Under the pieces are notes generated by a model. The model made no database searches. It had not been told where the DNA came from and worked only from the letters and a program-made list of their open reading frames with translations. A stretch of DNA of 64,000 nt from Phormidium tenue FACHB-1052 (GTDB lineage: Bacteria > Cyanobacteriota > Cyanobacteriia > Phormidesmidales > Phormidesmidaceae), in assembly GCF_014696675.1 (NCBI RefSeq), contig NZ_JACJQN010000005.1, positions 62,001 through 126,000 on the forward strand. The letters are read 5' to 3'. A program made the position numbers and the translations under genes. Within the stretch, counting starts at the first letter, position 1; each line of letters opens with the position of its first letter. Below are positions 1 through 7,039 of the stretch, one piece after another.

Positions 1-2
1 CG

Positions 3-428
3 TCGCTGCTGGCCACAACTCCAGAAGCTGTCGCCACCATGCGTATGGTCGAAATGGTGACGGTGAATGAGCTGGTGCCCGCCATCAATCCACTGATCAA
101 AAAAATGATGGGCTTTGGCCAAGAGTCTGACGATGCGATCGCCCAGGCCAAGCAAAAGGCCGAGGTGGTGCTCAAGTTCTACGCCGACAAGCTGGCTGAT
201 CAGTCCTTTTTCTGCGGCGAACAGCTCACCCTAGCCGATGTGGTGGCGGGCACCTTTGCCCCCTGGTTTGAGCAGTTGGGCCTACCCATGACCGACTACC
301 CCACCCTGCAAACCTGGACTAGCCGCCTGATGGAGCGCCCCGCCTGGCAAACGACTCAACCTACGGCACGGGAACTAGCAGCGTTTCGCGATCGCATGAA
401 AGAGCGCATGGCCGCCCAAGGGCAATAG
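3..428 (+). CDS. Glutathione S-transferase family protein, C-terminal part (5' cut by window edge)
   Basis: The reading frame is open from the first complete codon of the window, so the gene begins upstream; an internal ATG at 39 is probably not the start. About 140 residues remain and correspond to the all-helical C-terminal domain of the GST fold. The best marker is the segment FFCGEQLTLADVVAGTFAPW, the typical helix with the buried Asp N-capping box (LTLAD), followed by the TDYPTLQTWTSRLMERPAW segment usual near GST ends. The glutathione-binding thioredoxin-like half is not in the window, so substrate and catalytic residue (Ser, Cys or Tyr type) cannot be judged. The stop codon overlaps the GTG start of the next gene by one base (TAGTG), so the two are probably cotranscribed. 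Confidence 0.85.
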   Translation, partial: SLLATTPEAVATMRMVEMVTVNELVPAINPLIKKMMGFGQESDDAIAQAKQKAEVVLKFYADKLADQSFFCGEQLTLADVVAGTFAPWFEQLGLPMTDYPTLQTWTSRLMERPAWQTTQPTARELAAFRDRMKERMAAQGQ

Positions 429-1840
429 TGATTCGTCGGGTGCCTCTCTGGGGTTGGATGCTGGGGTTGGGGGCGATCGCCCTCAGCCTGCGTCTGACTG
501 GCCTGGGCCGCATCCACGGGCTGGTCTTCGATGAGGTCTACTACGTCCCCTTCGCGATCGACTATTTGCAGGGAACGCCCAGCTTCGATGCTCATCCCCC
601 CCTGGCCAAATACCTGATCGCCCTGGGCCTTTGGCTTGGTCAATGGCCCGCCTCCTGGCTAGGTTGGCCCACGGTGGAAGTAGAGGGTGCTCTGGTCAGT
701 CCGATTGCCTTTCGCTGGCTGAATGCGATCGTGGGTGCGACGGTTCCGGTACTGTTGGCAGCTCTGGCCTTTGCCCTCAGCTATGGATACCGGCCCCAGC
801 GCCGTCACACCTTCGCCCTCCTGACCGGATTGCTGATGACAGTGGAAGGGCTGACTCTAGTCGAGTCGCGCCTAGCATTGATCAATATTTATGGGCTGGC
901 CCTGGGGCTATTGGGGCAGTGGGCCTCGGTCAGGGCGGGGCAGGCTGAGCATCCCTCGCGCTGGCGCTGGGTAGCAGGCCTCGCCCTGGGGGCTGCCGTC
1001 AACGTGAAGTGGAACTGGGCTGGGCTGTGGCTGGGTCTGCTGCTGTGGGAAGTTTTTACAATCGGCGGGGAAGCCCCTCTCCCTAAATCCCGCTTCCCAG
1101 GGGAGATAAACGTTGAAGTTCCCTCTGGCTCCCCTTCTCCCTGGGGGATAAGGGGCTGGTGGCTGAGGGGCAACCCCTGGTGCAGAAGGGTGATCTACCT
1201 GGGCGTGATTCCCCTAGCGACCTACCTACTGCTGTGGCTGCCCCATCTGGCGCTGACAGGCGAATCGCTAGGGGGCATTCACCGTCGCCTTTGGGCCGCT
1301 CACCAATCGATCGCAGCGGGGGCGGGCCACGATTACTGCTCGCCGTGGCACAGCTGGCCGTTGATGGTGCGCCCGGTAGCCTACTTTTACGAACGGACTG
1401 GCCAAGGCGCAACGGCTATAGCCACGACCATTCACGCCATGGGCAACCCAGTGCTGTGGTGGCTGGGGACAGCGGCGATCCTAGCCCTGGGGCTGGGCTG
1501 GCTGAGTCGGCAACTGACGAGTAAAAATCGCTGGGTCGGGTCGCCAAGCAATGCCGTGGTGCCGTTTATTCTGCTGAACTACCTCACTAACTGGTTGCCC
1601 TGGGCGCTGGTGAGCCGCTGCACGTTTCTGTACCACGCCATGGGGATGGCGGCATTGAGCACCCTGGGGCTGGCCTGGCTGATGGCGCAGTGGTGGCAGA
1701 ATCCTCGCGATCGCCCCCTGACCCTGGTGCTGCTGGGGGCGATCGCCCTCAGCTTTTGGTTCTGGCTCCCCCTCTACCTGGGCCTGCCCCTCTCACTAGA
1801 AGCGCTCCACCGCCGCTGGCTGCTGCCGGGGTGGATCTAG
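428..1840 (+). CDS. PMT-family (GT39-like) dolichyl/polyprenyl-phosphate-mannose protein mannosyltransferase
   Basis: A 470-residue polytopic membrane protein. The N-terminal hydrophobic helix is followed by FDEVYY (residues 34-39), the acidic first-loop motif of the PMT family, and by DAHPPLAKY (54-62), the family's second loop motif. Such enzymes transfer mannose from a polyprenyl-phosphate carrier to protein hydroxyls on the outer face of the membrane; the acceptor here is unknown. Start is GTG, overlapping the previous stop by one base. Residues about 215-250 are a Pro/Gly-rich stretch unlike membrane protein, and the DNA below it (1069-1180) looks like an inserted cyanobacterial repeat kept in frame. 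The gene converges with riboflavin synthase with 9 bp between them. Family assignment is firm; protein versus other lipid-linked acceptor is not settled. Confidence 0.8.
   Translation: MIRRVPLWGWMLGLGAIALSLRLTGLGRIHGLVFDEVYYVPFAIDYLQGTPSFDAHPPLAKYLIALGLWLGQWPASWLGWPTVEVEGALVSPIAFRWLNAIVGATVPVLLAALAFALSYGYRPQRRHTFALLTGLLMTVEGLTLVESRLALINIYGLALGLLGQWASVRAGQAEHPSRWRWVAGLALGAAVNVKWNWAGLWLGLLLWEVFTIGGEAPLPKSRFPGEINVEVPSGSPSPWGIRGWWLRGNPWCRRVIYLGVIPLATYLLLWLPHLALTGESLGGIHRRLWAAHQSIAAGAGHDYCSPWHSWPLMVRPVAYFYERTGQGATAIATTIHAMGNPVLWWLGTAAILALGLGWLSRQLTSKNRWVGSPSNAVVPFILLNYLTNWLPWALVSRCTFLYHAMGMAALSTLGLAWLMAQWWQNPRDRPLTLVLLGAIALSFWFWLPLYLGLPLSLEALHRRWLLPGWI
1069..1180. repeat. Repeat-like insertion inside the mannosyltransferase gene
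   Basis: Two C-rich segments beginning CCCCTCTCCCTAAATCCCG and CTCCCCTTCTCCCTGGGGGA, with G-rich partners such as CCCAGGGGAG and GGGGGATAAGGGGCTGGTGG, form imperfect foldbacks. This style (CCCTTCTCCC...GGGGGATAAGGGG) is common in dispersed cyanobacterial intergenic repeats. Here it is read through in frame and encodes a soluble low-complexity loop between hydrophobic helices. The boundaries are approximate. Confidence 0.5.
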
Positions 1841-1849
1841 CCGGTTGTC

Positions 1850-2509
1850 TCAATATCCGTGTTCCGCCAAAAATTCTAGAGAGACACTGCCTCCGGTTGT
1901 GGCCTGCTCTTTGCCCCCCATAAACTTCTCTACATACTTGCCCAGCACGTCGCCCTCTAGGTTTACGGCCTGGCCGGGGCGCAGGTGTTGCAGCGTGGTC
2001 TCGCGGTAGGTCACGGGGATCACCGCCACGGCAAACCAGTTGCCGCTGGGGCTACAGTCAGCCACCGTCAGGCTAATGCCATTCACCGCAATGCTGCCCT
2101 TGGGAACGATGTAGCGAGCCACCCGGCGATCGCCCACCGTAAAACTGAGCTTCCAGGCGTTGTCGGTTTCGATCGCCGCTTCTAAATGCCCCTGTCCGTC
2201 GATGTGGCCGGTGACAAAGTGACCACCAATCTTGCTGCCCACCCGCAGCGACGACTCCAGGTTGACTCGGCTGCCATCGGGCAGGCTGCCTAGAGAGGTG
2301 CGATCGAGGGTTTCCGGCGAAACCGCCGCTACAAAGCCATCGGGCAAAATGGTCTCCACCGTCAGGCAAATGCCGTCTACGGCAACGCTGTCGCCCAGTT
2401 CAACGTCGGTGAGCGCGTGGGGCAGGGGCGCAGTCTCCCAGCGTATATAGGTTTGGGTATCGCCCTTGTGAAAGAGCGTCCCCGTCGCTTGAATTAATCC
2501 GGTGAACAT
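1850..2509 (-). CDS. ribE: Riboflavin synthase, alpha chain
   Basis: Converts two molecules of 6,7-dimethyl-8-ribityllumazine into riboflavin, the last step of vitamin B2 synthesis, in the cytosol. The 219-residue protein starts with MFTGLIQ, the nearly invariant N-terminus of the family, so I chose the ATG at 2507-2509 rather than the longer open frame to 2614. It has the two tandem lumazine-binding barrels: the first up to about residue 95 (with VAVDGICLTV), the second from about 96 (GGHFVTGHIDGQG, then IAVNGISLTV). The length matches the usual 200-220. No FMN riboswitch-like sequence is visible upstream. The gene stands alone, convergent with the mannosyltransferase. Confidence 0.95.
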   Translation of the reverse strand: MFTGLIQATGTLFHKGDTQTYIRWETAPLPHALTDVELGDSVAVDGICLTVETILPDGFVAAVSPETLDRTSLGSLPDGSRVNLESSLRVGSKIGGHFVTGHIDGQGHLEAAIETDNAWKLSFTVGDRRVARYIVPKGSIAVNGISLTVADCSPSGNWFAVAVIPVTYRETTLQHLRPGQAVNLEGDVLGKYVEKFMGGKEQATTGGSVSLEFLAEHGY

Positions 2510-2814
2510 GGCCGTAACCTTAGGGAAAATCTTAGGGAAATTGCAGACGACCTTGGCCGCGATCGGGGCATACTTAAAGCAATAATTTTTTTCTTTAGAG
2601 TATCCCAGATTCAATCAGCCAATAGCTAAGCTTTAGATAGACTAGACGAGCACTCTCAAACCGATAGCTGCTTTAAGATTGCTCCATTTAGCTCCTGTCG
2701 AACTGCCGCTAATAGCCCGGTATGCAATTGGCCCGGTACACTGGTAAGGGTATCGCTTCCAGGCTGACAAGAACGCTAGAGCACGCCAGTCAACGGATTT
2801 AAGAGGCCAAGCCA
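2510..2814. other. Divergent intergenic region, ribE / BFN gene
   Basis: About 305 bases between two divergent starts, so promoters for both must lie here. The ribE side is AT-rich (around 2575-2640). I see no convincing -35/-10 pair, riboswitch or large hairpin. A GAGG stretch (about 2800) just before the ATG at 2815 could serve as ribosome binding site for the right-hand gene. Confidence 0.5.
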
Positions 2815-3339
2815 ATGATTGAAATGAGAGTCGCCGGGATTGCCCTAGATGCGATGTCGCGAACTCCGGTAATTTTGCTCAGGGACACCACCGATCGCCG
2901 CCAGGTACCCATCTACATCAGCAAAGAGCAGGCCAACTCCATCATCGCGGTGCTCGAAAACCAGCCTGCCCCCCGTCCCCTCACCCACGACCTGTTTGTC
3001 AACCTGCTCGACGAGTGGGATATGACCCTAGAGCGCGTCGTCATCCACTCCCTGCAAGACAACACCTACTTTGCCCTGCTCACGCTCTCCAAGGGCGAAA
3101 TTCGCCGTGAGCTAGACTCTCGCCCCAGCGACGCGATCGCGATCGCCCTGCGCCTCGACGCCCCCATCTGGGTGATGGAAGAAGTCGTCGCCGAGGCCTC
3201 CATCCCCGTCGATACCGACGCCGATGAGGCCGAGAAGAAAGCGTTTCAGGCCTTTTTGGCCAATATCAACCCCTCCGACTTCACCCACCGGGGCAAGTCT
3301 TCCACTAGCAACGACACGCTGGAAAGTTCTGACTCCTAA
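2815..3339 (+). CDS. Bifunctional nuclease (BFN/DUF151) domain protein
   Basis: A 174-residue soluble protein. Residues 1-135 match the BFN (DUF151) fold: MIEMRVAGIALD at the N-terminus, then PVILLRD, VPIYISKEQANSI and the late RRELDSRPSDAIAIALR segment, which is the family's strongest signature. Characterised plant and archaeal/bacterial members have DNase and RNase activity or resemble such enzymes; activity of this one is inferred only. The last 35 residues are Ser/Thr/Asp-rich and probably disordered. It is a single gene, with an AT-rich inverted repeat just after its stop. The family is very widely conserved in cyanobacteria. Confidence 0.85.
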   Translation: MIEMRVAGIALDAMSRTPVILLRDTTDRRQVPIYISKEQANSIIAVLENQPAPRPLTHDLFVNLLDEWDMTLERVVIHSLQDNTYFALLTLSKGEIRRELDSRPSDAIAIALRLDAPIWVMEEVVAEASIPVDTDADEAEKKAFQAFLANINPSDFTHRGKSSTSNDTLESSDS

Positions 3340-3373
3340 GGCCCTGATCTCCTTGAGCAGGCGTGAGTTTTGA

Positions 3374-3432
3374 GGTCTTAGTTTTGAGTTTTGAATTGAC
3401 TCCAGAACTCAAAATTCAAAATTCAGAACTTA
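3374..3432. repeat. AT-rich inverted repeat (TTTTGAGTTTTGAATTGAC family)
   Basis: The left arm TTTTGAGTTTTGAATTGAC and the right arm GAACTCAAAATTCAAAATTC form an imperfect foldback between the BFN and aldo/keto reductase genes. A second copy of the same design lies at 11297-11369. It could act as a terminator for the BFN gene or may be a small dispersed element. Confidence 0.6.
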
Positions 3433-3454
3433 ATTGAGGGATCGTTTCTTTCCC

Positions 3455-4576
3455 ATGCACTACCGCCGCTTTGGCCGCACCAATTTATTCCTCTCAGTGC
3501 TGTCCCTCGGCACCATGCGCGCCCTCAGTTCTGAGGAGGTCTTCCGCGACACGCTGACCGCCGGGCTGGCCCTGGGCATCAACCATATCGAAACTGCCCA
3601 GGGCTACGGCACCAGCGAGCGCTGGCTGGGAACTTTTCTCAAAACGGCAGCGGTGCCAGACAACCTCGTCATCACCACCAAAATTACGCCTCAGCCCGAT
3701 GCCGCCACCATGGCCCAGCGCCTTGAGGAATCCCTAGAGCGGCTGGGCCACATTCACTGCCTCGCCATCCACGGCCTCAACACCCCCGAGCACCTGGCCT
3801 GGGTGAGCGATCCCCAGGGCTGCATGGCGGCGGTGCGGCAATTCCAGGCTGAGGGCAAGATTGGCCACGTGGGGTTTTCGACCCACGGCAGTCGGGAGGT
3901 GATCGCGGGGGCGATCGCCACCGACCAGTTCGATTTTGTCAACCTGCACTACTACTATTTCTTCCAGCGCCACGCCCCTATCCTCGACCTGGCGACCGAG
4001 CGAGACATGGGCATCTTTATCATTTCTCCCGGCGACAAGGGCGGCATGCTCTACACCCCGCCCACCCGGCTTGAAGAACTCTGCGCGCCGTTTACCCCGC
4101 TGGAGTTGACCTATCGCTGGCTGCTGGCCGACCCGCGCATCACCACCCTCAGCACTGGCCCCGCTATTCCCGCCGAACTCGCCGTGCTAGAAAGCGTGGG
4201 CGATCGCACCCAGCCCCTCACCGCCGCAGAACTTGCCGCCCTGGAACGGCTTTCGGCGCAGGAATTTACTGCTTTGGGGAGCGATCGCTGTGCCCAGTGC
4301 TACGACTGCCTGCCCTGCCCCGAAGCCATCAATATTCCAGAAGTGCTGCGGCTCAGAAATCTGGCGGTGGCCTACGACATGCAGCCCTTTAGCACCTACC
4401 GCTACCGCATGTTTGAGAACGCAGGCCACTGGTTCCCTGGCCGCAAAGCCAATCGCTGCACCGACTGCGGCGACTGCTTGCCCCGCTGCCCCGAAAACCT
4501 GGATATTCCCACCCTGCTGCGCGACGCTCACGATCGCCTGCAAGGCCCTACCCGCCGCCGCCTCTGGGGCGACTAG
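3455..4576 (+). CDS. Aldo/keto reductase with C-terminal [4Fe-4S] ferredoxin-like domain
   Basis: A 373-residue cytosolic oxidoreductase. The N-terminal 280 residues are an AKR TIM barrel: MHYRRFGRTNLFLSVLSLGT at the start, then INHIETAQGYGTSE with the catalytic Tyr, and VGFSTHG. The last 100 residues carry Cys clusters CAQCYDCLPCP and CTDCGDCLPRCP, the pattern of two Fe-S binding motifs seen in the AKR subfamily annotated as '4Fe-4S ferredoxin domain aldo/keto reductase'. The ATG at 3455 is preferred over the upstream TTG at 3434 because the fold begins at MHYRRFG. The substrate is unknown; the added clusters suggest electron exchange with ferredoxin-type partners (inference). A weak TATACT -10-like box lies well downstream (4678-4683), before the next gene. 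Confidence 0.85.
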   Translation: MHYRRFGRTNLFLSVLSLGTMRALSSEEVFRDTLTAGLALGINHIETAQGYGTSERWLGTFLKTAAVPDNLVITTKITPQPDAATMAQRLEESLERLGHIHCLAIHGLNTPEHLAWVSDPQGCMAAVRQFQAEGKIGHVGFSTHGSREVIAGAIATDQFDFVNLHYYYFFQRHAPILDLATERDMGIFIISPGDKGGMLYTPPTRLEELCAPFTPLELTYRWLLADPRITTLSTGPAIPAELAVLESVGDRTQPLTAAELAALERLSAQEFTALGSDRCAQCYDCLPCPEAINIPEVLRLRNLAVAYDMQPFSTYRYRMFENAGHWFPGRKANRCTDCGDCLPRCPENLDIPTLLRDAHDRLQGPTRRRLWGD

Positions 4577-4834
4577 ATATAGTGCAGCCATTGACCGCTA
4601 TAGCCTCTGGGCAAAAAATGGCCTGGATTAAGAGGCACAAGGCCTGAGCAAACCACAGGCAGTAGAGCGTCGGTTGCTATACTAACGGAGTGGCATTTTT
4701 GGCATCATCACCCAGGGAATTATTGCTGGGAGGGAGCGGTCAGTTTAGACCCTCAATGTTCCTACCGCCGAGAAAATGCCTACCCTATAGCCAGGGCATT
4801 CACCCCCAGCCATTCACCCAGAGCCAAAAATACC

Positions 4835-5641
4835 GTGGAAGAACAAAAGCAACCCTCCGAAGTCATCACTCTTCTGTCTAGCCGCGAGCTAGAGAAAATG
4901 CGCAAAGCCTGCCAGCTCGCGGCCAAGCTGCTCGACTACCTGACGCCCTACGTTAAGCCCGGCGTCAGCACCCAAGAGCTCAACGATCTGGCCGAAGCTT
5001 GGACCCAAAAGCACGGCGCTAAAAGCGCTCCTTTAGGTTACGCCGGTACGGTAATGCCCTTCCCCCGCTCGATCTGTACCAGCATCAACGAAGTCATTTG
5101 CCACGGCATTCCCAACGGCGAAGATGTGCTGCGCGACGGCGACATCATTAATATCGATGTCACCCCCATTCTTGACGGCTACCACGGCGACACCAGCCGC
5201 ACCTTCTTTGTAGGGGAGCCTGCCCCCCTGGTTCGTCGCCTAGTCGAAGTCACCGAAGAAGCTATGTGGCGCGGCATTCGTGCCGTCAAGCCCGGTGCGC
5301 GGGTAGGCGACATTGGCGCTGCCATTCAAGAATATGCCGAGGGCGAAGGTTTCTCGGTGGTACGCGACTTTGTGGGTCACGGTGTCCACCGCATTTTCCA
5401 CGCCGCACCGCAAATTCCCCACTACGGCGAACAGGGCAAGGGTAAAAAGCTGCGCCCCGGCATGGTCTTCACCATCGAGCCGATGATTAATATTGGCAGC
5501 TACGAGGCTGAAGTGCTCGTTGACGGCTGGACAGCCATTACCGTCGATCGCTCCCTCTCGGCCCAGTTTGAGCACACCGTTGTGGTGACCAAAGACGGGG
5601 TAGAGGTGCTGACGCTTTCCCCTGCTAAGGTGCTGGCCTAG
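4835..5641 (+). CDS. map: Methionine aminopeptidase, type I
   Basis: Removes the initiator methionine from new proteins; a cytosolic dimetal M24 peptidase. All five expected metal ligands can be seen in order: Asp in NIDVTP, Asp in GDTSRTF, His in GHGVHRIFHAAP, Glu in FTIEPM and Glu in FEHTVVV. The 268-residue length fits the family, with a short N-terminal extension of about 15 residues. The start is GTG at 4835; an overlapping short frame upstream (4690-4881) is in another phase and looks non-coding. The 258 bases before it hold a TATACT box at 4678-4683 that may be the -10 element. The gene ends at a strong bidirectional terminator shared with the tetR gene. Confidence 0.93.
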   Translation: MEEQKQPSEVITLLSSRELEKMRKACQLAAKLLDYLTPYVKPGVSTQELNDLAEAWTQKHGAKSAPLGYAGTVMPFPRSICTSINEVICHGIPNGEDVLRDGDIINIDVTPILDGYHGDTSRTFFVGEPAPLVRRLVEVTEEAMWRGIRAVKPGARVGDIGAAIQEYAEGEGFSVVRDFVGHGVHRIFHAAPQIPHYGEQGKGKKLRPGMVFTIEPMINIGSYEAEVLVDGWTAITVDRSLSAQFEHTVVVTKDGVEVLTLSPAKVLA

Positions 5642-5664
5642 CGATCGCAGCCCCTACAACTCTG

Positions 5665-5701
5665 AAAATAACCGATGACCCATCTAGCCATCGGTTATTT
5701 T
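5665..5701. terminator. Bidirectional intrinsic terminator between map and tetR
   Basis: A perfect 13-bp stem, AAAATAACCGATG (5665-5677) with its complement at 5689-5701, encloses an 11-base loop. The A-run on one arm and the T-run on the other give a terminator signature on both strands, suiting the two convergent genes. It overlaps the tetR stop codon (5695-5697). Confidence 0.85.
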
Positions 5702-6312
5702 GTATTGCCTTCAACCGTAAGTTGAACAATTGAGTCAAGGGCAGCTTGAATGCGCTGCCAACCGGCGGGTGAGCTAAAGTCGATACCCATAAACGTGCTG
5801 CTAGACTTGGTTCGCAACATCAAATAGACTACTCCCGCCACCAAAACAGCGCTAATTGCTGGAATATCTTTGTCTGGGGGAAACGAGCCTTTGACCTCAA
5901 GAAAATTTAGGCTGTCTAGGGCAAATTTGTCGCGTACATTGGCCAGTTCACGGGTTAATTCATTGCCTTCTAGCAATTCCCACCGCAGAATTTCTTGGGT
6001 CATGGGGCGCTCTTGCAAATTGTCTGAAAATCGTGACAGCAGATAGGCCATCCAGTCGGCTAGGGTTTCAGCATTGACCGCAGACGCATCGCCAACCAAT
6101 TCGTCCACCGTTGGCCAGTAGTCACGTTCCTGGGCAAAACACTGGAGCAAGCGCGGTAGCCCCTCGAAATAGCGGTAAATCAAGACTTTATCGACTCCGG
6201 CCTCGCGAGCGATCGCATTCACCCCCAAGCTCTTAAAGCCAGATTCAGCCAAGAGTCTGCCGACGGCGGCCAAAATGCGGGCCTTGGTTTCTTCTTTGTC
6301 GCGCACCATCAT
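5695..6312 (-). CDS. TetR/AcrR family transcriptional regulator
   Basis: A 205-residue DNA-binding repressor type. Residues 5-55 form the TetR helix-turn-helix: TKARILAAVGRLLAESGF, then VNAIAREAGVDKVLIYRYF, where the recognition helix ends in the usual YRYF. The C-terminal 140 residues are the ligand-binding helical domain and give no ligand clue. The gene is divergent from a 4HBT thioesterase, and a large inverted repeat (6342-6384) lies 29 bp before its start. By the usual logic of divergent TetR pairs it should repress the thioesterase and itself (inference). GC content in this pair is visibly lower than in the neighbours. Confidence 0.88.
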   Translation of the reverse strand: MMVRDKEETKARILAAVGRLLAESGFKSLGVNAIAREAGVDKVLIYRYFEGLPRLLQCFAQERDYWPTVDELVGDASAVNAETLADWMAYLLSRFSDNLQERPMTQEILRWELLEGNELTRELANVRDKFALDSLNFLEVKGSFPPDKDIPAISAVLVAGVVYLMLRTKSSSTFMGIDFSSPAGWQRIQAALDSIVQLTVEGNTK

Positions 6313-6341
6313 GTCCTCTCTCAGTGGCCTCTTGCTGGCTT

Positions 6342-6384
6342 GTCACCACCCAGTGACCATGATACCGTGTCACTGGGCGGTGAC
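6342..6384. promoter_or_regulatory. Probable TetR operator (large inverted repeat)
   Basis: Arms GTCACCACCCAGTGAC (6342-6357) and GTCACTGGGCGGTGAC (6369-6384) are inverted repeats matching at 15 of 16 positions, 11 bp apart. Each arm also contains its own GTCAC...GTGAC dyad, so there may be two binding sites for a dimer. The position between divergent tetR and thioesterase genes fits an operator covering both promoters. Confidence 0.75.
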
Positions 6385-6417
6385 TTAAATCGATCATCCT
6401 CTGACTGAGAGCAGACT

Positions 6418-6840
6418 ATGCAAAAACTTCTGTTTGATCTTGAGGTTTATACCTATCAAATTGACTTCGCTGGTCACGTGAATAACTCTGTCTATATTCA
6501 CTGGATGGAAATTGGTCGCCTCAAGCTGCTAGAGGCCATTGGCATGCCAATTCACGAAGTGCTCAAACAGGGGATTGCGCCAATTTTAGTTGAAACCAAT
6601 ATTGCTTATAAGTTGCCGCTGTATTTGGGCGATCGCGTCCAGGCCCAGATGTGGCTGTCTGAGCTACGCCATGTCTCAGCGGTCATGCAGTTTCGGTTTT
6701 ACAATAGCAACCAGGTGCTAGCTGCTGAGGGCGTACAAAAGGGTCTATTTGTCGATGCTAAAACCATGCGCCCCATGCGCCTCGCCGCTGACGTGAAAGC
6801 CTCTTTCTCGTCCTATCTAAACGTCGCCGCTGAAGCCTAA
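6418..6840 (+). CDS. Acyl-CoA thioesterase, 4HBT/YbgC type (hot-dog fold)
   Basis: A 140-residue hot-dog protein. The N-terminal segment YQIDFAGHVNNSVYIHWMEIGR carries the characteristic D...GHVNN(S)VY motif of the 4-hydroxybenzoyl-CoA thioesterase/YbgC/FadM group, where the Asp near the start of the motif is catalytic. The rest (PILVETNIAYKLPLYLGD) is the usual central helix-strand pattern. Such enzymes hydrolyse acyl-CoA or acyl-ACP thioesters; chain length cannot be read from the sequence. It is divergent from a TetR regulator and preceded by its likely operator, so expression is probably ligand-inducible. Confidence 0.85.
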   Translation: MQKLLFDLEVYTYQIDFAGHVNNSVYIHWMEIGRLKLLEAIGMPIHEVLKQGIAPILVETNIAYKLPLYLGDRVQAQMWLSELRHVSAVMQFRFYNSNQVLAAEGVQKGLFVDAKTMRPMRLAADVKASFSSYLNVAAEA

Positions 6841-7039
6841 TTTTTGTGGATTGAATTGCTCCATTTAGCCACGGAAAACTGCGCTTGCGCGGCCTGACAT
6901 ATCCACGATGTTTTTTTCAAGCAGCTTGTTGACGGTGCCAGCGATCGCGCCTACTCGACCGGGTGCATAAAGGTTGAGTAAGTCAGCAGGATTCCCAGGT
7001 CATAGAGCATCGTCTAGGAAAGGTCTACAGCCTGTGCCC

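Noticed and set aside
4690-4881. Short open frame before map
   Set aside because: It is out of phase with map, overlaps its start and has no protein-like features.
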